DNA from: Streptomyces sp. NBC_01232
GTDB lineage: Bacteria > Actinomycetota > Actinomycetes > Streptomycetales > Streptomycetaceae
DNA: 64,000 bases
NCBI RefSeq assembly: GCF_035989885.1
Contig: NZ_CP108518.1
Location: 5,013,001-5,077,000, forward strand
Direction: 5' to 3'
The notes under the pieces were generated by a model, which saw nothing but the letters and a program-made list of their open reading frames with translations, ran no database searches and was not told the DNA's origin. Positions 38,070 through 45,953 of the stretch are shown piece after piece (positions within the stretch are counted from its first letter, which is position 1; each line of letters opens with the position of its first letter). Both the position numbers and the translations under genes were made by a program.

Positions 38070-39194
38070 GTGACTGAGATCGAGATCGGGCGCGGCAAGC
38101 GCGGCCGCAGGGCGTACGCGTTCGACGACATCGCCATCGTCCCGAGCCGGCGTACCCGGGACCCGAAGGAGGTCTCGATCGCCTGGCAGATCGACGCGTA
38201 CCGCTTCGAGCTCCCCTTCCTGGCCGCCCCCATGGACTCGGTCGTCTCCCCGCAGACCGCGATCCGCATCGGCGAGCTCGGCGGCCTCGGCGTGCTGAAC
38301 CTCGAAGGCCTGTGGACCCGCTACGAGGACCCGCAGCCGCTGCTCGACGAGATCACGGAGCTGGACGAGGAGTCCGCGACCCGTCGTCTCCAGGAGATCT
38401 ACTCGGCGCCGATCCAGGCGGACCTGATCCGTCAGCGCATCAAGGAGGTGCGCGACTCGGGCGTCGTCACCGCCGCCGCGCTCTCCCCGCAGCGCACGGC
38501 CGAGTTCTCCAAGGCCGTCGTCGACGCCGGCGTGGACATCTTCGTGATCCGCGGCACCACGGTGTCGGCCGAGCACGTGTCGGGCGCCGCCGAGCCGCTG
38601 AACCTCAAGCAGTTCATCTACGAGCTCGACGTCCCGGTCATCGTCGGCGGCTGCGCCACCTACACGGCGGCCCTGCACCTGATGCGCACCGGCGCGGCCG
38701 GTGTCCTCGTCGGCTTCGGCGGCGGCGCCGCGCACACCACGCGCAACGTGCTCGGCATCCAGGTCCCGATGGCCACCGCCGTCGCGGACGTGGCCGCGGC
38801 CCGCCGCGACTACATGGACGAGTCCGGCGGCCGCTACGTGCACGTCATCGCCGACGGCGGCGTGGGCTGGTCCGGCGACATCCCGAAGGCCGTCGCCTGC
38901 GGCGCGGACGCCGTGATGATGGGCTCCCCGCTGGCCCGTGCCACCGACGCGCCCGGCAAGGGCAACCACTGGGGCATGGAGGCCGTCCACGAGGACGTGC
39001 CGCGCGGCAAGAAGGTCGACCTCGGCACTGTGGGCACCACCGAGGAGATCCTCACCGGTCCCTCGCACACCCCGGACGGCTCGATGAACATCTTCGGCGC
39101 CCTGCGCCGCTCGATGGCCACCACCGGCTACAGCGAGCTCAAGGAGTTCCAGCGGGTCGAGGTCACCATCGCGGACTCGCAGCACAGCCGCTGA
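38070..39194 (+). CDS. guaB3: GuaB3 family IMPDH-related protein
   Basis: 374 residues. IMPDH/GMPR barrel without the CBS pair. AFDDIAIVPSRRTRDPKEV, FLAAPMDSVVSP and VIADGGVGWSGDIPKA are family blocks. The catalytic loop of true IMPDH (GSICTT) is replaced by GGGAAHTTRNV, with no Cys. GuaB3 proteins of actinobacteria are of unsettled activity. GTG start behind AGAGGAAAGG. Conserved next to guaB in mycobacteria too. Confidence 0.9.
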   Translation: MTEIEIGRGKRGRRAYAFDDIAIVPSRRTRDPKEVSIAWQIDAYRFELPFLAAPMDSVVSPQTAIRIGELGGLGVLNLEGLWTRYEDPQPLLDEITELDEESATRRLQEIYSAPIQADLIRQRIKEVRDSGVVTAAALSPQRTAEFSKAVVDAGVDIFVIRGTTVSAEHVSGAAEPLNLKQFIYELDVPVIVGGCATYTAALHLMRTGAAGVLVGFGGGAAHTTRNVLGIQVPMATAVADVAAARRDYMDESGGRYVHVIADGGVGWSGDIPKAVACGADAVMMGSPLARATDAPGKGNHWGMEAVHEDVPRGKKVDLGTVGTTEEILTGPSHTPDGSMNIFGALRRSMATTGYSELKEFQRVEVTIADSQHSR

Positions 39195-39211
39195 CGGTCT
39201 CCCGTACGCAC

Positions 39212-39253
39212 GCCGGAGGGCCGGCACCCCACCTGGGGTGCCGGCCCTCCGGC
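39212..39253. terminator. Very strong bidirectional terminator
   Basis: 19-bp perfect stem (GCCGGAGGGCCGGCACCCC and its complement), loop ACCT. It separates guaB3 from the converging membrane-protein gene. Confidence 0.88.
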
Positions 39254-39274
39254 ATGTGCGAACGGCGGCCGGTG

Positions 39275-39754
39275 TCAGTCGCCGAGCTTCTTGGCCGCGC
39301 TGAAGGCGGCGAAGCCACCGATGGCGAGGAAGACGTAGGACATGAAGTCCACGCCCTCCTTCCAGATGTCGGTCAGGCCGCCGATGCCGACCTCGCTGAG
39401 CACGTCGCCCACGCCGACCTTGCCGTAGTCCGCCAGTGCCAGCGCGATGAAGACGAGCTGGCCGAGGTAGACGGCGCCGAGCGAGAGCACGGCGGCGACC
39501 GCGGGCAGGACGGGGCTGCGGCCGCCGACCTTGCCGGCGGCGAGGCCGACGAGCAGGCCGACGCCGATCGCGGCGTAGCCGACCTCGCGGTCGATGGCGT
39601 TCATGATCCCGCCGTACGCGCCCGCCGCGACCAGGGCCGCGACGACGGCGGCGACGATGCCGAGGCCGATGTTGCCGGTGCGGGCCGGGGCCGGTGCGGG
39701 GGCCGCGGTGAAGGAGTCGGGCGCGGGCGGCTGCGGCTGGATGTTCTGGCTCAT
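39275..39754 (-). CDS. Small integral membrane protein
   Basis: 159 residues from the ATG of MSQNIQPQPP. Pro/Ala-rich N-terminal tail (1-30), then four membrane helices (about 32-56, 62-80, 87-110, 135-153). The loop DVLSEVGIGGLTDIWKEGVDF is conserved-looking. No family name recognised. GGGGGG sits upstream as a loose ribosome binding site. Confidence 0.7.
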   Translation of the reverse strand: MSQNIQPQPPAPDSFTAAPAPAPARTGNIGLGIVAAVVAALVAAGAYGGIMNAIDREVGYAAIGVGLLVGLAAGKVGGRSPVLPAVAAVLSLGAVYLGQLVFIALALADYGKVGVGDVLSEVGIGGLTDIWKEGVDFMSYVFLAIGGFAAFSAAKKLGD

Positions 39755-39872
39755 GCGGGCGGATCCCCCCAGGGATGCACAGGCACACGTGTCCAGGGGG
39801 ACGTATGTGCGAGATAAGTGACGCCGCAGGCTAGCAGCAGCCCCGGACATCCGTGGGGGGATTTCCCGGCAT

Positions 39873-41102
39873 TCAGAGCCGGTGGGCCGCGCCCACCGGG
39901 CTGGCGCCGCGGGTGTCGAGGAGCAACTGGGCCTTCACCGCAAGTCCTTGCAGGTCATAGGTGCGGTGGTGCTGCAGCAGGATGGTCAGGTCCGCGTTCG
40001 CGGCGGCCTCGTACAACGATTCGGCACGGGGGACCGGCTGGTCCCTGACCCGCCAGCCCGTGATGTACGGGTCGTGGTAGCTGATCAGCGCGCCCAGGTC
40101 GATGAGGCGGCTGGCGATCTCGCGGGCCGGGGAACCCTCCTGGTCGGCCAGGTCGGGCTTGTAGGTGACGCCGAGGAGCAGGACGCGGGCCCCGCGGGCG
40201 GACTTGCCGTGCTCGTTCAGCAGGGTGGCGGAGCGCTGGATGACGTACTGCGGCATCCGGTTGTTGATCTCCTGCGCCAGTCCGACCATGCGCAGGGGGT
40301 GGCCCGGGGTGCGCGTGGTGTGGGGGAGGTAGTTCGGGTCGAGGGGGACGCCGTGGCCGCCGACCCCGGGGCCGGGGCGGAAGGCCTGGAATCCGTACGG
40401 CTTGGTCTCCGCGCAGCGGATGACGTCCCACAGGTCCACGCCGAGGTCGTGGCAGAGCACCGCCATCTCGTTCATGAGGGCGATGTTGACGTGGCGGTAG
40501 TTCGTCTCGAGGAGCTGTACGGTCTCGGCCTCGCGCAGGCCGCGGGCGCGGACCACCTTCTCGGTGAGGCGGGCGTAGAAGGCGTGCGCGGACTCCGTGC
40601 AGGCGGGCGTGAGGCCGCCGATCACCTTGGGGGTGTTGGAGATGCCGTGCGTGCGGTTGCCCGGGTCGTGGCGGCTGGGGGAGTAGGCCAGGTGGAAGTC
40701 CCGGCCGGCCCGCAGCCCGGAGCCCGCTTCGAGGATCGGGCGGAGGTACTCCTCGGTGACGCCCGGGTGGACGGCCGATTCGAGGATCACGGTGGTGTGG
40801 GCGCGCAACCGGGCGGCGAGCGCGTGGCCGGCCTCCCCGACGGCGGAGAGGTCCAGTGCGCGATCGGCGCCGAGCTGGGTGGGGGCGCAGATGACGGCCG
40901 TGCGGACCCGGCCGAGCTCGGCCGGGTTGGTGGTGATCCGGAAGCCGGCCGCCGACATGCGGCGGATCTCGGCGGCGGTGAGGGTGGAGTCCGTGACCGG
41001 ACCGCTGTCGTAGCCGACCGTCTCGATTCCGGCGGCGACGGCCGCCTGGGCGAGCGGGAGGCCGAGATGGCCGAGTCCGATGACGGCGAGATCTGCGGGC
41101 AT
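39873..41102 (-). CDS. Nucleotide-sugar dehydrogenase (UDPGDH/ManNAcDH family) lacking the catalytic Cys
   Basis: 409 residues. N-terminal NAD domain with GLGHLGLPLA (9-18). Middle UDPG_MGDP_dh domain: ESAVHPGVTEEYL, SPSRHDPGNR, NTPKVIGG, LETNYRHVNIALMNE. The active-site loop, normally GxGxGGHCxPxDP, reads GPGVGGHGVPLDP: the thiol that carries the thiohemiacetal is Gly251. C-terminal domain has GVTYKPDLADQEGSPA. It would not do the usual second oxidation to the sugar acid. It may act as an alcohol dehydrogenase only, or be inactive. No glycan cluster surrounds it. Confidence 0.82.
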   Translation of the reverse strand: MPADLAVIGLGHLGLPLAQAAVAAGIETVGYDSGPVTDSTLTAAEIRRMSAAGFRITTNPAELGRVRTAVICAPTQLGADRALDLSAVGEAGHALAARLRAHTTVILESAVHPGVTEEYLRPILEAGSGLRAGRDFHLAYSPSRHDPGNRTHGISNTPKVIGGLTPACTESAHAFYARLTEKVVRARGLREAETVQLLETNYRHVNIALMNEMAVLCHDLGVDLWDVIRCAETKPYGFQAFRPGPGVGGHGVPLDPNYLPHTTRTPGHPLRMVGLAQEINNRMPQYVIQRSATLLNEHGKSARGARVLLLGVTYKPDLADQEGSPAREIASRLIDLGALISYHDPYITGWRVRDQPVPRAESLYEAAANADLTILLQHHRTYDLQGLAVKAQLLLDTRGASPVGAAHRL

Positions 41103-41193
41103 GGGGGTGCCGTCCCTTCCCTGAAATGAGGGGGCTGCCGCGCAAGTTCTCCGGGGGGCAGGGGAGCTGGCGCAATGTCAGACTAGGCGTATA

Positions 41194-41210
41194 TATGACA
41201 GATATGTCGC
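41194..41210. promoter_or_regulatory. Possible operator upstream of glpD
   Basis: ATGACA GATA TGTCGCAT: imperfect palindrome centred near 41202, with another ATGTCA 20 bp upstream. It is placed to control glpD or the divergent dehydrogenase. Regulator unknown. Confidence 0.35.
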
Positions 41211-41236
41211 ATTCTGGAGTGAACGCCACCGTTGTG

Positions 41237-41245
41237 TTGTCCACA
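41237..41245 (+). other. DnaA box
   Basis: TTGTCCACA equals the preferred Streptomyces DnaA-binding sequence. Single copy, far from any origin features, so it could be chance or a DnaA-titrating or regulatory site before glpD. Confidence 0.45.
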
Positions 41246-41331
41246 GGCGGTGGCTGATGTGGGTGCGGGCGGTCAGAATCGTGGAACGGGGCATGTGAGC
41301 GGGATCTCATCCGCACCAACGGGAGGCAGCC

Positions 41332-43038
41332 GTGAGGACAGCGACACTGGGGCCGGCACAGCGGGCCGAAGCCCTCAGCCGGATGGCCGAGCGGGAACTG
41401 GACGTGCTGGTGGTGGGCGCGGGCGTGGTGGGCGCCGGCACCGCCCTCGACGCCGTGACGCGCGGCCTGTCGACCGGCCTGGTGGAGGCGCGGGACTGGG
41501 CCTCGGGCACCTCCAGCCGCTCCAGCAAGCTGATCCACGGCGGCCTGAGGTATCTGGAGATGCTCGACTTCGCCCTCGTGCGGGAGGCGCTGAAGGAGCG
41601 CGGCCTGCTGCTGGAGCGCCTCGCCCCGCACCTGGTGAAGCCGGTGCCGTTCCTGTACCCGCTGCAGCACAAGGGCTGGGAGCGGCTGTACGCCGGATCG
41701 GGCGTCGCGCTGTACGACGCGATGTCGGTCTCCAGCGGCCACGGGCGCGGCCTGCCCGTGCACCGGCACCTGTCGCGCAGGCGCGCGCTGCGGGTGGCGC
41801 CGGCGCTGCGCAAGGACGCGCTGGTCGGCGCCCTGCAGTACTACGACGCCCAGATGGACGATGCGCGCTACGTCACCACGCTCGTGCGTACGGCCGCGGC
41901 GTACGGGGCGCACTGCGCCAATCGGGCGAGGGTCATCGGTTTTCTGCGTGAGGGCGAGCGGGTGGTCGGCGCGCGGGTGCGCGACGTGGAGGGCGGGGGC
42001 GAGTACGAGATCCGCGCGAAGCAGGTCGTGAACGCGACCGGGGTGTGGACGGACGACACCCAGGCGCTGATCGGGGAGCGCGGCCAGTTCCACGTGCGGG
42101 CGTCGAAGGGCATCCACCTGGTCGTACCGAAGGACCGGATCCATTCGAGCACCGGACTGATCCTGCGGACCGAGAAGTCGGTGCTGTTCGTCATCCCGTG
42201 GGGCCGGCACTGGATCGTGGGGACCACGGACACCGACTGGGACCTGGACAAGGCGCACCCGGCGGCTTCGAGCGCGGACATCGACTACCTGCTGGAGCAC
42301 GTGAACTCGGTGCTGGCGGTGCCGCTCACGCGCGACGACGTCCAGGGCGTGTACGCGGGCCTGCGGCCGCTGCTGGCCGGGGAGTCGGACGCGACGAGCA
42401 AGCTGTCGCGCGAGCACACGGTGGCGCACCCGGTGCCGGGGCTGGTGGTGGTCGCCGGGGGCAAGTACACGACGTACCGGGTCATGGCGAAGGACGCCGT
42501 GGACGAGGCCGTGCACGGGCTGGACCAGCGGGTGGCCGATTGCGTGACGGAGGACGTGCCGCTGGTGGGGGCGGAGGGATACCGGGCGCTGTGGAACGGT
42601 CGGGCGAGGATCGCGGCCCGGACGGGGCTTCACGTGGTGCGGGTGGAGCACCTGTTGAACCGCTTCGGGTCGCTGACGGAGGAGCTGCTGGACCTGATGG
42701 CCGCCGACCCGGGGCTGCGGGAGCCGGTGTCCGGGGCGGACGACTACCTGCGGGCCGAGATCGTGTACGCGGCCTCGCACGAGGGGGCCCGGCACCTGGA
42801 CGACGTACTGACGCGGCGGACCCGGATCTCGATCGAGACCTTCGACCGGGGGACGCGCTCGGCCCGGGAATGCGCGGAGTTGATGGCTCCGGTGCTGGGG
42901 TGGGACAAGCAGCAGATCGAGAAGGAAGTGGAGCACTACGAGAAGCGGGTCCAGGCGGAGCGGGAATCGCAGCGTCAGCCGGACGACCAGACGGCGGACG
43001 CGGCGCGGCTGGGGGCGCCCGACATCGTTCCGTTGTAA
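41332..43038 (+). CDS. glpD: Glycerol-3-phosphate dehydrogenase
   Basis: 568 residues. Membrane-associated flavoenzyme oxidising glycerol-3-phosphate to DHAP, passing electrons to the quinone pool. FAD loop DVLVVGAGVVGAGTALDA (24-41), SSRSSKLIHGGLRYLE, QYYDAQMDDARY, VVNATGVWTDD, and substrate-site WGRHWIVGTTDTDWD and GGKYTTYR. C-terminal helical cap typical of bacterial GlpD. GTG with GGGAGG. The following gene is a kinase 162 bp away. Confidence 0.95.
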   Translation: MRTATLGPAQRAEALSRMAERELDVLVVGAGVVGAGTALDAVTRGLSTGLVEARDWASGTSSRSSKLIHGGLRYLEMLDFALVREALKERGLLLERLAPHLVKPVPFLYPLQHKGWERLYAGSGVALYDAMSVSSGHGRGLPVHRHLSRRRALRVAPALRKDALVGALQYYDAQMDDARYVTTLVRTAAAYGAHCANRARVIGFLREGERVVGARVRDVEGGGEYEIRAKQVVNATGVWTDDTQALIGERGQFHVRASKGIHLVVPKDRIHSSTGLILRTEKSVLFVIPWGRHWIVGTTDTDWDLDKAHPAASSADIDYLLEHVNSVLAVPLTRDDVQGVYAGLRPLLAGESDATSKLSREHTVAHPVPGLVVVAGGKYTTYRVMAKDAVDEAVHGLDQRVADCVTEDVPLVGAEGYRALWNGRARIAARTGLHVVRVEHLLNRFGSLTEELLDLMAADPGLREPVSGADDYLRAEIVYAASHEGARHLDDVLTRRTRISIETFDRGTRSARECAELMAPVLGWDKQQIEKEVEHYEKRVQAERESQRQPDDQTADAARLGAPDIVPL

Positions 43039-43199
43039 CTCCGGGATGCGGAGGGGGGAACCGCAGACCCGGGGCGTCCGTCCGTTGCGGAGTGAGGAAC
43101 AATGAGGGTTCTGCCGGGGCGGGTTATCACGAGCCCCGGCCGCCGGGTCGCTCAGCCGCCGGGGCAGGCGGAGCAGCGGCAGGATCGCAGAGGGGACGC

Positions 43200-45875
43200 A
43201 TGTCGAAGCCGGAGCACACCGAGTCACCTGCGGGGTCGCCTGCGGCGAAGCCTGACAGTGCGAAGTCTTCGGCTGGCCGCGCGCCTTCCGGAACCCGTAC
43301 GGGGTCGCCTGCGGGGGCGCCTGCGGCGAAGCCTGACAGTGCGAAGCCTGTGGCCGACGCCGTGGTCGCGGCTGCGCCTGCGGCGGAGCCCGCGGACGCG
43401 AAGCCGGGGACCGGCCCTGCCGGGTCGCCTGCGGCGAAGCCCGACGCTGAGAAGCCGGCCGGGTCGCCTGCGGCGAAGCCCGGGCGGGAGAAGACTTCGG
43501 CCGAGCCCGAGGGGGCTGGGGCGCCTGAGGCGAAGCCTGACGATGCGAAGCCTGCGGCCGTGAAGCCCGGGTTGAGCAAGGCCGAGCCTGCGCCCGCGGC
43601 GAAGGCAGGGGCCGGGGACGCGAAGCCGGAACTGGGCAAGGGCGCTCCTGCGCCCGCGGCCAAGGCCGGGCCCGAGGACGCGAAGCCCGGGCTGGGCAAG
43701 GGTGCGTCCGAGGGCGAGGGCGCGAAGCCTGTGGTGGAGCCTGACGATGCGAAGCCTGCGGCCGTGAAGCCCGGGTTGAGCAAGGCCGAGCCTGCGCCCG
43801 CGGCGAAGGCAGGGGCCGGGGACGCGAAGCCGGAACTGGGCAAGGGCGCTCCTGCGCCCGCGGCCAAGGCTGAGGGTTCGGTGGTGAGGACGGGGGTCAA
43901 TCCCGTCGTCGAGAAGGCCGATGCCATGGCCGCCGCCGTCAAGGCCGCCGCCGCGAAGGCCGCCGAGGGCGGACAGGACGAGGGGCGGTTGCTGGCCGGG
44001 CGGTACCGGCTGAGTGCCGTGCTCGGCAAGGGCGGGATGGGTACCGTCTGGCGCGCCCAGGACGAGACCCTGGGCCGGACCGTCGCCGTCAAGGAGCTCC
44101 GCTTCAGCACCGGGGTCGACGAGGACGAGAAGCGACGCCTCATCACCCGTACCCTCCGCGAGGCCAAGGCCATTGCCCGGATCCGCAGCGGTGGCGCCGT
44201 CACCGTCTACGACGTCGTCGACGAGGACGGCCGCCCGTGGATCGTCATGGAGCTCATCGAGGGCCCCTCGCTCGCCGAGTTCATACGGGAGAACGGCCCC
44301 CTCACCCCGCACCGCGCCGCCGAGGTCGGCCTCGCGGTGCTCGACGTACTGCGCGCCGCGCACGGCCAGGGCATCCTGCACCGCGACGTGAAGCCGTCCA
44401 ATGTGCTGATCGCCGGCAACGGCCGTGTGGTCCTCACCGACTTCGGCATCGCGCAGGTCGAGGGCGACCCCTCCGTCACCTCCACCGGCATGCTCGTCGG
44501 CGCCCCCTCCTACATTTCCCCCGAGCGCGCCCGCGGCCAGAAGCCCGGCCCGCCCGCCGACATGTGGTCGCTCGGCGGCCTGCTGTACGCCTCCGTCGAG
44601 GGGGTGCCCCCGTACGACAAGGGGTCCGCGCTCGCGACCCTCACCGCGGTGATGACCGAGCCCGTGGACCCGCCGAAGAACGCCGGTCCGCTGACCGACG
44701 TCATCTACGGCCTGCTCGCCAAGGACCCGGCCCACCGCCTCGACGACGGCCGTGCCCGGGCGATGCTGAATGCCGTACTGGCGGCGCCCGAGCCCCGGCC
44801 GGCCCCCGTGGTGGCTCCGGCGGCCGAGGAGACCCGGCAGATCTCCCTGGCGGACGCCCAGGATGCCGCGGAGAAGGCCACCGCGGAGAAGGCGGCCGAG
44901 AAGGCGGCGAAGAAGGAACGCGAACGGCGCGAGCGCGAGCAGCGCGAACGGGCCCGCGCCGCGCTGAAGGCCGCCCGCAAGGCGGCGACCGCCGCGGCCG
45001 CCACCACGGCCGTCTCCGCCGCCGAGTCCCCGAAGTCCAAGCCGTCCCCCGTCCCGGCTCCGCTCACGGACGTCATGCAGCGCCGCACGATCGTGCTGGC
45101 GATAGCGGCCGTGGTCGTGGTGCTGGCGGTGGTCGGTTCGCTCATCGCCTACTCCCTGGGCGACGACAAGGACGCCAAGAAGGAGGGCAAGGGCGGCAAG
45201 CAGCCCACCCCGGCGGCCTCGGCACCGAAGGACCCGGGCAGTGGCGGGACCGGGGGGACGGCCCCGAAGCCCTCGGGGAACACCGGTGAATCGGCCGGCA
45301 CCGGCACCGGAAGCGGCACCGCAGGCACCGGCACCGGTGACCAGGCGGGCCAGGGCCAGCAGACCCCGGCCGCGAACCAGGGTCAGGGCGCCACGTCCGG
45401 CGGCGCCGGCGGTGCGGTCCCCGCGGGCTTCTTCCTGGAGCGGAACTTCGGATTCCACTTCACGATGGCCATGCCCGAGGGCTTCAAGCAGACGGCCACG
45501 GCGGGTGAGAACTCCGGCGCCATATACAGCCGTGACGGCGGATTCCCGCGGATCCAGGTCGACTACACCGACAAGCCGGGCGAGGACGCGCGCCTGGCCT
45601 GGGCCAAGGCGGCCCCCGCGGTGGCGCGCGACAGCAACGGCTACCGGCAGATCCGCATCGACACGGTGGACTACCGGGGCTACCCGACCGTCGCGGACTG
45701 GGAGTTCGAGCGGGAGCAGAAGGGGATCAAGGTCCGGGTGCTCAACCGCGGCTTCAAGCTCGACGCGACGCACGGCTACGCGATCATGATCAGCTGCGCC
45801 GCCGACCAGTGGGACGCCCCCGAGTGCACCCAGTTGCGCAACGTCGCCTTCGAGACCTTCCAGCCGCTCGGCTGA
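43200..45875 (+). CDS. Membrane Ser/Thr protein kinase with Ala/Pro/Lys repeat N-terminus
   Basis: 891 residues. Residues 1-265 are low complexity (AKP, PAAK repeats) with one 44-residue block present twice. Kinase domain about 267-527: LGKGGMGTVWRA (Gly loop), VAVKEL (Lys), HRDVKPSNVL, DFGIA, SPERARG: all active-kinase motifs kept. Coiled, charged EKAAEKAAKKERERRERE stretch, then one membrane helix (about 629-653), Gly/Thr linker and a C-terminal extracellular domain (about 740-891) with two Cys. First of three kinase-type genes, like the cluster tied to spore-wall synthesis in S. coelicolor. Confidence 0.88.
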   Translation: MSKPEHTESPAGSPAAKPDSAKSSAGRAPSGTRTGSPAGAPAAKPDSAKPVADAVVAAAPAAEPADAKPGTGPAGSPAAKPDAEKPAGSPAAKPGREKTSAEPEGAGAPEAKPDDAKPAAVKPGLSKAEPAPAAKAGAGDAKPELGKGAPAPAAKAGPEDAKPGLGKGASEGEGAKPVVEPDDAKPAAVKPGLSKAEPAPAAKAGAGDAKPELGKGAPAPAAKAEGSVVRTGVNPVVEKADAMAAAVKAAAAKAAEGGQDEGRLLAGRYRLSAVLGKGGMGTVWRAQDETLGRTVAVKELRFSTGVDEDEKRRLITRTLREAKAIARIRSGGAVTVYDVVDEDGRPWIVMELIEGPSLAEFIRENGPLTPHRAAEVGLAVLDVLRAAHGQGILHRDVKPSNVLIAGNGRVVLTDFGIAQVEGDPSVTSTGMLVGAPSYISPERARGQKPGPPADMWSLGGLLYASVEGVPPYDKGSALATLTAVMTEPVDPPKNAGPLTDVIYGLLAKDPAHRLDDGRARAMLNAVLAAPEPRPAPVVAPAAEETRQISLADAQDAAEKATAEKAAEKAAKKERERREREQRERARAALKAARKAATAAAATTAVSAAESPKSKPSPVPAPLTDVMQRRTIVLAIAAVVVVLAVVGSLIAYSLGDDKDAKKEGKGGKQPTPAASAPKDPGSGGTGGTAPKPSGNTGESAGTGTGSGTAGTGTGDQAGQGQQTPAANQGQGATSGGAGGAVPAGFFLERNFGFHFTMAMPEGFKQTATAGENSGAIYSRDGGFPRIQVDYTDKPGEDARLAWAKAAPAVARDSNGYRQIRIDTVDYRGYPTVADWEFEREQKGIKVRVLNRGFKLDATHGYAIMISCAADQWDAPECTQLRNVAFETFQPLG
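43536..43870 (+). repeat. 131-bp perfect direct repeat inside the kinase gene
   Basis: 43536-43666 and 43740-43870 are identical over 131 bp (offset 204 bp, a multiple of 3, so the frame is kept). The unit encodes the block PDDAKPAAVKPGLSKAEPAP and onwards. Identity at every silent position points to a very recent duplication. Confidence 0.93.
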
Positions 45876-45953
45876 CCTCGGGACGCGGGCGGCCCCGGCG
45901 ACGTATCGTGTCGGAGGGGCCATGGGGAGCCCGCCGCACTCGGGGGAGGCGAT

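Larger units (their letters stand above)
41103..41331. promoter_or_regulatory. Divergent region before nucleotide-sugar dehydrogenase and glpD
   Basis: 229 bp. It contains an AT-rich block (41190-41212) with TGACA and TGTCG arms around GATA, possibly an operator. A consensus Streptomyces DnaA box TTGTCCACA lies at 41237-41245. Confidence 0.4.

Noticed and set aside
39955..43227. 1090-codon minus-strand open frame over glpD and the nucleotide-sugar dehydrogenase
   Set aside because: Overlaps two well-supported genes in other frames and shows no family sequence.
43102..43563. ATG with GGAGTGAGGA upstream of the first kinase
   Set aside because: The frame does not join the kinase frame and continues as Arg/Ser-rich out-of-frame reading of the kinase repeats.
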